NCBI GenBank assembly: GCA_965224605.1
Contig: CBDCZP010000010.1
Coordinates: forward strand, 124,001 to 188,000
Reading direction: 5' to 3'
Source of the DNA: HyVt-477 sp965224605
GTDB taxonomy: Bacteria > Pseudomonadota > Gammaproteobacteria > Thiotrichales > Thiotrichaceae
Length of the DNA stretch: 64,000 bases
Part shown: in pieces, positions 1 to 10,000 of the stretch
Numbering within the stretch: the first letter of the stretch is position 1
Layout: each line of letters begins with the position of its first letter
Program-made: the position numbers and the translations under genes
Notes under the pieces: model-generated
The model's input: only the letters and a program-made list of their open reading frames with translations
Databases searched by the model: none
What the model was told of the DNA's origin: nothing

Positions 1-1
1 T

Positions 2-712
2 TTGGAAATGATGGATAAACTAGCCGTTCAGGCCGCTGAAGATTTTGCCCATGCAGGATATCCAACACAAGCCGAAGCCATCTTGTTATGTGAACTGGAT
101 GGTTCTCTTGAAGAAGTACTTGAACAAAGTATGTTGATCAAAGAACAACTACAACTTAACCACGCTATTTCTATCGCAGAGGCCGACACTCCAGAACAAC
201 AAGCCAAATTATGGGCGGGTAGAAAGTCTGCATTTCCAGCAGTAGGTCGAATTTCACCTGATTATTACTGCATGGACGGCACTATTCCGCGTCATCAAAT
301 AGCCCATGTGCTTGCCCGTATTGGGGAATTATCTGAGCAGTTTGATTTAAGAGTCGCTAACGTTTTCCACGCTGGAGATGGAAATTTACATCCGTTGATT
401 CTTTACGATGCAAACATTACCGGGGAACTTGCTAAGGCTGAAGAATTTGGCGCTGAAATCCTTAAACTTTCTGTCGATGTTGGCGGTACTATTACTGGAG
501 AACATGGCGTGGGTAGTGAGAAGATTGATCAAATGTGTTATCAGTTCACCGATGCCGAGTTGGCCTATTTTCATGCTGTTAAAGAAGCTTTCGACCCAGA
601 TACCATTTTGAACCCAGGCAAGGCAGTGCCTACCTTACATCGCTGTGCAGAGCTTGGACAAATGCATGTGCATAATGGCGAGCTTCCTCATCCTGAACTC
701 CCCCGTTTTTAA
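2..712 (+). CDS. glcD: Glycolate oxidase FAD subunit GlcD (C-terminal part, cut by window start)
   Basis: Only the last 236 residues are inside the window; family members are about 490-500 residues, so the FAD-binding N-terminal half lies upstream. What remains is the C-terminal FAD-oxidase domain of the GlcD/D-lactate dehydrogenase family, with the motifs NVFHAGDGNLHPL and GGTITGEHGVGSEK and the usual ending FDPDTILNPGK. GlcD is the catalytic subunit that oxidises glycolate to glyoxylate and passes electrons to the membrane quinone pool with GlcE and GlcF. glcE begins 28 bases downstream and glcF follows, so this is one operon. In an autotroph it would recycle the glycolate produced by Rubisco oxygenase activity; that role is inferred from the DAB and carbonic anhydrase genes elsewhere in the window. 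Confidence 0.93.
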   Translation: MEMMDKLAVQAAEDFAHAGYPTQAEAILLCELDGSLEEVLEQSMLIKEQLQLNHAISIAEADTPEQQAKLWAGRKSAFPAVGRISPDYYCMDGTIPRHQIAHVLARIGELSEQFDLRVANVFHAGDGNLHPLILYDANITGELAKAEEFGAEILKLSVDVGGTITGEHGVGSEKIDQMCYQFTDAELAYFHAVKEAFDPDTILNPGKAVPTLHRCAELGQMHVHNGELPHPELPRF

Positions 713-740
713 TTGATGTTTAATGCCTAAAGTATAAATA

Positions 741-1853
741 ATGTTCAAGAAAATTCTCGACAAACTACCTAAGAAAATGACGCCTCAACAAATCACTCAG
801 CAGCGATTACAGGAGCAGGTACAGACTGCATTGGCTGACGACACGCCATTATATGTACACGGCGGCAATAGCAAAGCGTTTTATGGTAATAAGGTTAATA
901 CGCAATATTCTCTTGATGTCAGCGAACACACCGGTATTGTGGAATACGCACCTTCTGAGTTATGCGTCACCGTGTGCGCCGGGACCCGTATTATCGATCT
1001 TGAAGAAGAGCTCGCTAGTAAACAGCAAATACTTCCCTTTGAACCTCCTGCATTCAATGAATCAGCAACTATTGGTGGAGCCATTGCCGCAGGGCTATCT
1101 GGCCCCCGACGACCTTATAGTGGCTCTGTTCGTGATGCCATCTTAGGCGTGAAAATCATCAATGGCAGCGGCGAGATCATTAGTTTCGGTGGTCAGGTCA
1201 TGAAAAATGTAGCCGGTTACGATGTCAGCAGACTGATGACAGGCTCGCTCGGCACGTTAGGTGTCATTCTGGAAGTTTCATTAAAGGTTATTCCAAAGCC
1301 CGCTGTCGACAGCACCATCATGATTCCCTTTTCGCATGAGGAAGCTATCACCTATTTCACCTCATTGCGTACATCAGGCCTTCCAGTTAGTGCGAGTTGT
1401 TATGTCGATGATCAGGTGTATATCCGTCTTTCAGGCTCAAAGAACCATATTGAAAGTATTCTGAAAAAACAAGACTGGCAACACCATGAGAATGGATATG
1501 ATTTTTGGCAAAGTATCCGTAACCAAACACATTCTTTTTTCCAGCAACACAACAAACCCTTATGGCGACTCTCAGTCTCACCCACTTCACCTGCCAGTGT
1601 GCAGCTAAATACAGACAACCTGATTGAATGGGGAGGGGCTATCCGCTGGTCTGCAAGTAACACACCTGCAAATATAGTGAAAAGCATCGCTAATAAAAAA
1701 GGTGGGAGTGCTATCCTGTTTCGCGGCGACATACCCGAAGTTCAGACCTTCCCAACACTCGACCCAGCCCTGTTTGCGATACATAAACGATTAAAACGCA
1801 AACTTGATCCCAAAGGGATTTTTAATCCTGATCGCATGTATAAGGGGCTTTAA
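741..1853 (+). CDS. glcE: Glycolate oxidase FAD-binding subunit GlcE
   Basis: A 370-residue protein starting at ATG 741. It has one FAD-binding type 4 domain: the PLYVHGGNSK stretch near residue 37, then ATIGGAIAAGLSGPRRPY around residues 109-126 and VMKNVAGYDVSRLMTGSLG around 153-171, both typical of GlcE. The C-terminus ends with the short FNPDRMY motif shared with GlcD. Length matches the family (about 350 residues). GlcE is the second flavoprotein subunit of the GlcDEF complex and lacks the full C-terminal catalytic domain of GlcD. It sits between glcD and glcF, and the glcF start codon lies 4 bases after its stop, which suggests translational coupling. Confidence 0.93.
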   Translation: MFKKILDKLPKKMTPQQITQQRLQEQVQTALADDTPLYVHGGNSKAFYGNKVNTQYSLDVSEHTGIVEYAPSELCVTVCAGTRIIDLEEELASKQQILPFEPPAFNESATIGGAIAAGLSGPRRPYSGSVRDAILGVKIINGSGEIISFGGQVMKNVAGYDVSRLMTGSLGTLGVILEVSLKVIPKPAVDSTIMIPFSHEEAITYFTSLRTSGLPVSASCYVDDQVYIRLSGSKNHIESILKKQDWQHHENGYDFWQSIRNQTHSFFQQHNKPLWRLSVSPTSPASVQLNTDNLIEWGGAIRWSASNTPANIVKSIANKKGGSAILFRGDIPEVQTFPTLDPALFAIHKRLKRKLDPKGIFNPDRMYKGL

Positions 1854-1857
1854 GTTA

Positions 1858-3165
1858 ATGGAAACTAGACTGGCAGAAGAATTTCAAAACACCTCTGAAG
1901 GTAAAGAAGCGGAAACGATTCTTCGCGCTTGTGTTCACTGTGGGTTTTGTAATGCAACTTGTCCTACATATCAATTGCTTGGTGATGAAAATGATGGTCC
2001 CCGTGGACGTATCTACCTCATCAAACAAATGCTCGAAGGAAAACTCGAGAAGCCGGCAGACAGCCATCATCACGCTAAAAAGACATTGCTTCATCTGGAT
2101 CGTTGCCTGACATGCCGCAACTGTGAAACGACTTGTCCATCGGGTGTTCAATATGCCAAATTACTGGATATTGGTCGCAATGTTGCCGAAAACATAGCAA
2201 CTCGCCCCCGTATGGAATCACAAACCAGAGCTGTGTTGCGCAAGGTGTTGCCCTACTCTAAACGTTTTTCCGCATTACTGTCGACAGGACGACTTTTTAA
2301 ACCACTCTTACCTGCTGCTATGAGTAAAAAAATACCGAGAAAAGGTAGCCCTCTAGACAGCAAACTATCAGATTGGCCAAAGCCGGCACATGCTAGGAGA
2401 ATGCTGATTCTTGATGGCTGTGTACAACCCGCTATCAGCCCTGAAATCAATCTGGCAACAGCCTTGGTACTGGATAAATTAGGTATTAGCTTACTGCGTA
2501 TTAAAAAAGCAGGCTGTTGTGGTGCCGTAAGCCAACATCTTTCCGCAGAGGAAGAAGCCTTGCAGTTTATGCGCAGAAATATAGATGCCTGGTGGAATGA
2601 AATTTCCGATAAAGACAATGGCGTAGAAGCTATTATTAGCACAGCCAGTGGCTGCGGAGCGATGTTAAAAGATTATTATCATTACCTAAAACACGATCCG
2701 GAATATGCCCATAAAGCCAAGCGGGTCTCATCTCTCAGTAAGGATATTGCTGAAGTTATTCTTCAGGAAAGCGCTATAACAAGCAATACAACAAACAACA
2801 CAATAAGCACTTCAAATAGAAATTATAAAAAAGCACTACAAGCAACAACTGAATCAACCGTAGTTGCCTGGCATCCGCCCTGCACTCTTCAACATGGTCA
2901 AAAAATAACAGGTGTGGTAGAGAAAATTTTGACGGATGCAGGATTCACGCTCGTCCCTGTCAATGATCAGCATTTGTGTTGCGGGTCAGCTGGAACCTAT
3001 TCAATACTTCAACCAGAAATATCCAACAAACTGCGTGATAATAAATTAACTAATCTGTTGAAGAAGAACCCTGAAATGATTGTTACCGCCAATATAGGCT
3101 GTCAGACGCACTTGCAGGAAAGCACCGATAAACCGGTTGTGCACTGGATTACTTTATTTGCCTAA
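1858..3165 (+). CDS. glcF: Glycolate oxidase iron-sulfur subunit GlcF
   Basis: A 435-residue protein. I chose ATG 1858 because an AAGGGG ribosome site lies just upstream and the longer frame (from 1804) only adds residues that overlap glcE. Two 4Fe-4S cluster motifs are visible: CVHCGFCNATCP near residue 25 and CLTCRNCETTCP near residue 83. Two cysteine-rich CCG modules follow (GCCGAV mid-protein, CCGSAGTYS near the C-terminus), typical of the heterodisulfide-reductase-like electron-transfer family. GlcF passes electrons from the GlcD/E flavins to the quinone pool at the inner membrane. It is the last gene of the glcDEF operon; no clear intrinsic terminator follows. Confidence 0.94.
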   Translation: METRLAEEFQNTSEGKEAETILRACVHCGFCNATCPTYQLLGDENDGPRGRIYLIKQMLEGKLEKPADSHHHAKKTLLHLDRCLTCRNCETTCPSGVQYAKLLDIGRNVAENIATRPRMESQTRAVLRKVLPYSKRFSALLSTGRLFKPLLPAAMSKKIPRKGSPLDSKLSDWPKPAHARRMLILDGCVQPAISPEINLATALVLDKLGISLLRIKKAGCCGAVSQHLSAEEEALQFMRRNIDAWWNEISDKDNGVEAIISTASGCGAMLKDYYHYLKHDPEYAHKAKRVSSLSKDIAEVILQESAITSNTTNNTISTSNRNYKKALQATTESTVVAWHPPCTLQHGQKITGVVEKILTDAGFTLVPVNDQHLCCGSAGTYSILQPEISNKLRDNKLTNLLKKNPEMIVTANIGCQTHLQESTDKPVVHWITLFA

Positions 3166-3191
3166 GGGGTGTGGTTGGGGGTGGAATGTAG

Positions 3192-3228
3192 TGAACGTAG
3201 CCTGTGTGAGTGATAGCGAAACACAGAA
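3192..3228. repeat. Short hairpin repeat after glcF
   Basis: A GTAGCCTGTGT...ACACAG stem-loop. A related sequence, GTAGCCTGCGTT...AAACGCGGGG, lies at 45871-45902 between the convergent SIR2 and TatD genes. Both lie just after a gene stop, so they look like one family of small dispersed palindromes. Confidence 0.4.
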
Positions 3229-3253
3229 AGCAATACGTTAGGGTGCCTCACTA

Positions 3254-3562
3254 CTACAAACCTTTTGTACGAATCCTTACAGATTCAAACCACTTCCCAC
3301 CTATATGACAGACTGTCCTTCGATTTGACAGTCGACGGCAAATATTACCATTGGCTGAATAGTAGGTTGATGAACGTGCTGTTATGGATTTCATGCTAGG
3401 CTGACCCAATTGTTTGGACTGGCTGCCGGGAAGTACGGTTCGCTGTGGTTGTTTAAAGCTATAAACTAATTGTTTACTGCTCTCTAATTTTGGAGGGTTT
3501 TTTGTACAAGAGGCAGTGATCGTTACAATAGTCACCAGTAGCAAGCTTGTAAAAATTCTCAT
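3254..3562 (-). CDS. Small predicted lipoprotein with a cysteine-containing C-terminal domain
   Basis: A 102-residue protein when started at ATG 3562; an upstream in-frame TTG at 3580 is possible but less likely. The N-terminus RIFTSLLLVTIVTITASC looks like a lipoprotein signal peptide with the acylated cysteine near residue 19, although the -3 residue is Thr rather than the usual Leu. After a low-complexity linker, the C-terminus TYYSANGNICRRLSNR...VCHIGGKWF has two cysteines and resembles the last repeat of small surface-antigen (Rickettsia 17-kDa-like) domains. The family assignment is weak. It is convergent with glcF, divergent from the PKS, and shows no operon partner. Confidence 0.6.
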   Translation of the reverse strand: MRIFTSLLLVTIVTITASCTKNPPKLESSKQLVYSFKQPQRTVLPGSQSKQLGQPSMKSITARSSTYYSANGNICRRLSNRRTVCHIGGKWFESVRIRTKGL

Positions 3563-4084
3563 TAGTTGATTTACTCTCAAGTTTTTAGTGTCTGAAGCAT
3601 ATCATAGCCATTAATAAGGATGTATATAGATATATAATATGCCACCTATTTATGCCAATACTATGCCACCTATCATTAGTAAATAATCACTGAGCACTTT
3701 TTACGAATTGCACTCCAAAACTTATCATGCAATGATTAAGCTACATGCTGGAATGAGTCTAGGGGTATTTTATTAATTTAGAATTTTTGTTGAGTTTCGC
3801 TATGTACATGCCCTTGGTACATGACAGAGTACAAGACGGATGATTTTAGAGCCGCAATATAGAACGCAATGTAGTAAATTGGCACATAAGGATTGGAAGA
3901 ATTAATGTAACGCCATAATCGGACGAAAAAGCTATTAATAGTGATGTCCTCTAGGTACAATCGCCCTATTTTTCAGCACTTCTACTAAAGAGACACTAGT
4001 TAATACAAGTCCCTAAAATTTAAATAGCTACCCCCCCTATTTAATAAAATGCTGATAGTTGCGAAATAAAATTAGGAGCAGGCT
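3563..4084. other. AT-rich upstream region of the PKS gene
   Basis: About 520 bases without a convincing gene. It holds three copies of TATGCCA (3638, 3651, 3662), two of them extended to TATGCCACCTAT, and a run of seven C at 4031-4037 shortly before the PKS start. A 60-residue minus-strand frame (3778-3960) has no recognisable features and I do not call it. The region should contain the divergent promoters of the lipoprotein and the PKS. Confidence 0.5.
3638..3673. promoter_or_regulatory. Direct repeats TATGCCA x3, possible regulator-binding sites
   Basis: TATGCCACCTAT occurs at 3638-3649 and 3662-3673, with a shorter TATGCCA at 3651-3657 between them. Start-to-start distances are 13 and 11 bases, close to helical repeats. 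They lie about 410 bases before the PKS start and about 75 bases before the lipoprotein start. A binding role is inference only. Confidence 0.3.
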
Positions 4085-7000
4085 TTGCCTTTCAAGAAAA
4101 AGAGAATAGCTATTGTCGGTATGGCTTGTCGACTCCCAGGTGATATTCAATCTCCTGAAGATTATTGGCAAGTACTAAAAAAAGGCAAGGATGTCGTTAC
4201 AACGATCAACTCTGATAGATGGGGGACAGATTTTTATCAACACCCTGATAAAAAAGAACCTGGGAAAAGCTACACCTTTGCCGCAGGTGTTCTTTCTGAT
4301 ATTGATCGCTTCGATGCTGATTTTTTTGGAATTTCTCCTCGCGAAGCCGCACAAATGGATCCCCAACAGCGACTATTATTAGAGCTGACCTGGGAAGCAT
4401 TAGAAAATGGTGGCCAACGCCCCGAAGACCTAGCCGGCTCAAAATGTGCTGTTTATGTGGGTATAGCCAGTACCGATTATGCTCATCGTCGCATGGATGA
4501 TCTCAGCTCATTAGACCCCTATTCTATGACGGGCAATACAGCCAGTATCGCCTCTAACAGGATTTCTTATTTATTCGATTTACATGGCCCCAGTGTTTCT
4601 GTTGATACCGCCTGCTCCTCTTCATTGGTCGCTTTGCATCATGCCTGTAATAGTATTTGGAGCGGTGATGCACCTATTGCAATTGCAGGTGGTGTGAATC
4701 TGCTGCTGCATCCTTTTGGTTTTGTCGGCTTTTCTAAAGCATCCATGTTATCTCCTCGTGGACGCTGCCATGCCTTCGATGATAGTGGCGATGGTTATGT
4801 ACGTTCGGAAGGCTCTGGCGTACTGTTTTTGAAACCACTGGAAGATGCCATCACTGATGGCGATCCTGTGCAAGCTATCATTGTTGAGTCTGGCATTAAT
4901 TGTGATGGACACACTAATGGTATTAGTCTGCCAAGTTCAGCAGGTCAAGGAGAACTGTTACAAGAAGTTTATACCAACGCCGGAATTGATCTTGACGACA
5001 TTAGCTATATTGAGGCTCATGGCACTGGCACTGCGGTAGGTGATCCTATTGAAACCTCGGCTATTGCTGAGGTTCTAGCTAAACCTCGTAAGGCTTATCT
5101 GCCAATAGGCTCTGCAAAGACCAACGTCGGACATTTAGAAACAGCTTCCGGCATGGCTGGTGTCTTTAAGATTATTATGAGTCTTAAAAACCGTGCGTTA
5201 CCAAAGTCATTACACTTTAATACACCCAATAAGAATATTGACTTCGAAGCATCAAACCTCAAGGTGGTAACCCGTTTTACCCCCCTGCCAAAGTCCAAAC
5301 GCCCTTTACTAATGGGTGTTAATTCCTTTGGTTTTGGTGGCGCTAACGCACATATCTTGCTAGAGGAATTTATACTCGGCGAAACTGCCGAACTGCATTC
5401 ATTACAAAAACCCGGAGTTCCGCCTTTATTTTTGTCCGCCAACTCAGATGATGCTCTTAAAGCGACTGCCCGACAATATGTTGATTTGTTAAAAAATGAT
5501 GCGGAAAACCAGACGGAAAAGTCTGCCGAAGACCATGCCGAGTACTATGCCAAATACTATGATCTTGCCTATTCTGCTTCACACTATCGGCAACACTTAA
5601 AACAGGGTCTTGCAATCAATGGTAAAGATCGCGATGAGATTCTTGAAAAATTATCAAATTATGTAGATCAAGGTGAAACACCCGCTGGAATTACTACTAC
5701 ACGTAAACTAAAAGACACGCCAAAACTGGCACTGGTCTTCTCTGGGAACGGTTCGCAATGGCAAGGTATGGGCTGTGAACTTTTAAAATCAGAACCCATT
5801 TTCCGTGCAACCGTCAAAGAAATAGATAAGCTTTTGACAGTCCATAGTGAAGACCCTATTTCACTCATAGATGAATTCAACACCTCCGTTGAAGATTCCC
5901 GCCTGGAATACACCGAGGTCGCACAGCTTTTACTCTTTGCCTTGCAAGTCGGCATGATCAACGTTCTCAATGCGCAAGGTCTAAAGGCACAAGCTACGTT
6001 AGGACATAGTGTAGGTGAAGTTTCTGCTGCTTGGGCTGCGGGGGCTTTGACACTGGAACAAGCTGTAGAAGTGATTTATGAACGTAGTCATGCTCAGGGT
6101 GAGACTAAAGGCTCTGGTCGCATGGCAGCAGCTGGCATGGGTCATGAGGCTATGCAGAAAACATTAGCGTTACTACAGTTAGACAAGACCATTACTATTG
6201 CAGGCATTAATAGTGCTAACGCCACAACACTTTCTGGATCATTAGCTGATCTCGAACAACTCAGTGAGACATTAGCAGAACAAAACATTTTTTATCGTAT
6301 TCTTGATCTGGACTATGCCTTTCACAGTCCAGAAATGTTATCTATAGAAGAACGTGTGAAAACCAAACTGTATGGTTTAACACCCCACAATACTACTATT
6401 CGTTTTGTATCCACTGTTACTGGCTCAGATCTAGCTGGGGAACGTCTGGACGCTACCTATTGGTGGGAAAATATTCGCAAGCCTGTGTTATTTAATGATG
6501 CAATGGATACTCTGCTCGATGACGGCTTTTCCGTGTTTCTTGAGATTGGCCCTCACCCCATTTTGCGCACCTATATCAATGAATGTTGTCGAACAAAAGA
6601 AGTAACAGGATTAGCACTATCCACACAAACCCGAAAGACAGCTAGTTTGCCTGCTTTACTAGACGGTTTGTACACTACTTATTTAGCAGGTTGTGCTTTG
6701 GATATGAGCCTACTCTTCCCCAAGAAAGGTAACTATATTCAACTGCCTAATTATCCTTGGCAGCGCGAAAAACACTGGTACACACTGACCGGAGAAGGTG
6801 CTGATTTAGTCAACCGAAAAAGAGAACATCCTCTCTTGGGGTATCGCATTAAATCTGCTACCGCTCAATGGGAAAATCAGTTAGATACGCATAAACTCCC
6901 TTATTTAAAAGATCATAGGGTAGATGGTGGTGTTATTTTTCCAGCTGCCGGCTATGTTGAAATGGCTTTAGCTGCTTCTGCGCTGTGGTTCAATAATGGA

Positions 7001-10000
7001 GATAATAGCGATGCTATTGAACTAGAAAGTTGTGAAATTGAGAACATCGAAATCAAAGCACCTATTGTTCTTGATAACGCAAAATCAACGCGTTTCACGC
7101 TACTAACGGATGATGGCAGTTTTACTATTGAAAGCCGTGATCGCATGAGCGACAACCCCTGGACGATTAATGTCGTGGGTCGGTTATTAGGGGCGACCAA
7201 TAGAAAGGCTCCGCCTCCATTAAAGACTAAGACTATTATCAAAAAGGCTGCTTTACAAATTAGCAAAGCTGGACATTATCAACTAACAGAATCCGTTGGC
7301 TTGAGTTATGGCGCGGGGTTTCAAGGTGTTGAAGATGTATGGGTTAGCTCTGTTCCTGCAACAGATTCAGAAACACTAACAGCTCTTGCACAATTAGAAA
7401 TTCCAGCCGATATTAATCAGGACTATGCGAACTATCATCTACACCCATCCATGCTGGATGCCGGTTTTCAAATATTGGTTGATGTCTTTGCTGAGGATAT
7501 TAGCAAGGGTAAACAAGCAGCACTCATTCCGGTACAAATTGGCAAGTTGTATCAATATGAGCAGGTAGCTGATATCCGTTATTTACAAGTTAATATCTGC
7601 AAGCGAAGTCCACAATCAGTGGTTGCAGATTTTCTCTTGCTGAACAAGAAAGGTGATGTGCTTGTCGAGTTACATGCATGTCGTTTTAAAGGTGTTCAAT
7701 TTGCACAAAGTCGGGTTGTAGACCCTGCTACTTATGTCTTCAATCCTGTGTTGATGCCACAAAAATCACAACAGCTTATATCCCCGAAACTAGACCTGCC
7801 AGATCTTTCAAATCACGTTAAAAAGTATTTAACAACACAAGAACCTGACTTACAAAGAACCCATCATTTTCAGCAAATAATGCCATTATTTGATGTAATG
7901 ATGACAGCATTTGCATGGCAAGCCATTCATTCGTTACAGCCCTCACAAGCACATCATTCTACCGCTTCATTTTCTGTTGAAGAACTAGCCGAAAAAGCAA
8001 CTATTGCATCATCATATATCCCATTGCTCACACGTTTATTACGACTACTTGAAACGGATGATTTGGCTTATTGTGAGAAAGGACAATGGCATCTTTCTAA
8101 ACAGGCTGATTTACCACAAGCTGAAGATATCTGGTTATCCATTTTGGGAGACTCGCCGGCCTATCTACCAGAGCTCATGCTAATAGGTCGATGTGGCACA
8201 CACCTCATAGAGGTAATACAAGGTAAACAGGATGCTAATGAACTACTTTTCCCTGAGAAAAGTAGTATTCAATCACATTGGTATCATGCCTCTCAAAGTT
8301 TTACGGCAATGAATCTCGCTCTGGGTGAAATTGTTAAGAAAATGCTTGCGGTGTGGCCAAAAAATAGACGCTTACGTATTTTAGAAGTCGGCGGTGGTGA
8401 TGCGGGACTTACGCGTCAATTACTTTCTATTCTCTCTACACAAGCCACACAATCTACACAAGCCAGTGAACACGCTCGACAATGTGATTATTTATTTACA
8501 GATTCGAGTGAAGATGCGGTTGCTAAAGCAGGTTTTGAGCTTGAAGACTGGGACTTTTTGAACACTCAAGTACTGGATATCGAACATGACATTGATACAC
8601 TTAACCCCAATAGCTTTGATCTAATCATTGCCGGAAACACCTTTTACCAAGCCAACAATTTACACACGGCATTATCCAATACCCAACAACTACTGGCACC
8701 ACAAGGAACACTGTTAGTACTAGAACGCCAGCCCGATGCCTTTAGCGATCTAACGTTGGGTCTTGATCCTCAATGGTGGGCGCATACTACTGAAGCTGAT
8801 CACCCTCTATCATTATTACTTAGCCAGCAAGAATGGCAGAGCGCATTGCAACGTGCACATTTTGAAAATATTACCCCTGTCATTGAACCGAAAGCATTCA
8901 CTGACGAAGGTGCCTTTTTAATAATGGCTAGTGCACAGCTGGTAGAAGCAGCAGGAATGGATACGGATGTTGGGGCTGTTAATAATGCAGCTGAGCAAGA
9001 TGAAAGCCCAAAAAGCCAGACATGGTTGCTGTTAACCGACTCATCAGGGCTGTCTCAACAACTAGGTCAGCGGCTCTCCAGATTGCTGCAGGATCGAAAT
9101 CAACAAATACTGTGGGTCGAAACCGCCGATGAATTTCTACAACTCGATGACATGCATTTTCAGGTTAATATTCATGAAGCTGATGCGTTTGAATCCCTGT
9201 TTAACGCTTTGCAAGATCAAGATATTCAGTGCAATCATGTCATTCAGTTATCAGGGCTACAGCAAGAAATCAGCAAGAATCCACTCGCCTTGCAACAACA
9301 ACGTTGCGTCAGTACTACTGATTTGATTCAAAGTATTGAGAAACATCATTCCGAAACTCTTCCACAGTTATGGTTAGTGACTTCTGAAGCCGTCGTCATT
9401 GATCATGCTATTCATGCTACTAAAGACGAACAGGCATTTAGTTATAGTAAGCCTGAGCAAACGCCTTTATGGGGGTTGGGTAGAGTCATTATGAATGAGC
9501 ACCCCGACCTTAATTGTAAATTGATTGATTTGCAGCTAAAAGATGTTCAACTTGCAGCCGAATTATTATTAACTGAAGTTCTTGATGAACCGGCAGATGA
9601 TAATGAAATTATTCTGGCAAAGGACAGTCGTCATGTTATGCGTATGCAATGCGTGTCACTCGCTGTAAACACTGCTGATGCTACAAAACAACAACCCTCT
9701 GCGTCTTTACAAGAAGAAGAAGGAGGAGGAGGAGATGGAGAAATAGAAGCAGCGAAAGTTGCAATGGGGTTAAGCTTCAAATCACCGGGACCTTTAAAAA
9801 ATCTCTATTGGCAAACTCTGCCAGAACAACAACTCGCTAATGATGAAATAGAAATCAAGCCTTATGCGACGGGTCTAAATTTCAGAGATGTCATGTATGC
9901 CATGGGCATGCTTTCTGACGAAGCAGTAGAAAACGGTTTTGCCGGGCCTACACTGGGCATGGAACTATCCGGAAAAGTCGTTAGTACGGGAAAAAACATT

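Noticed and set aside
3778..3960. 60-residue minus-strand frame upstream of the PKS
   Set aside because: No recognisable domain, ribosome site or sensible composition; it lies in an AT-rich regulatory gap.
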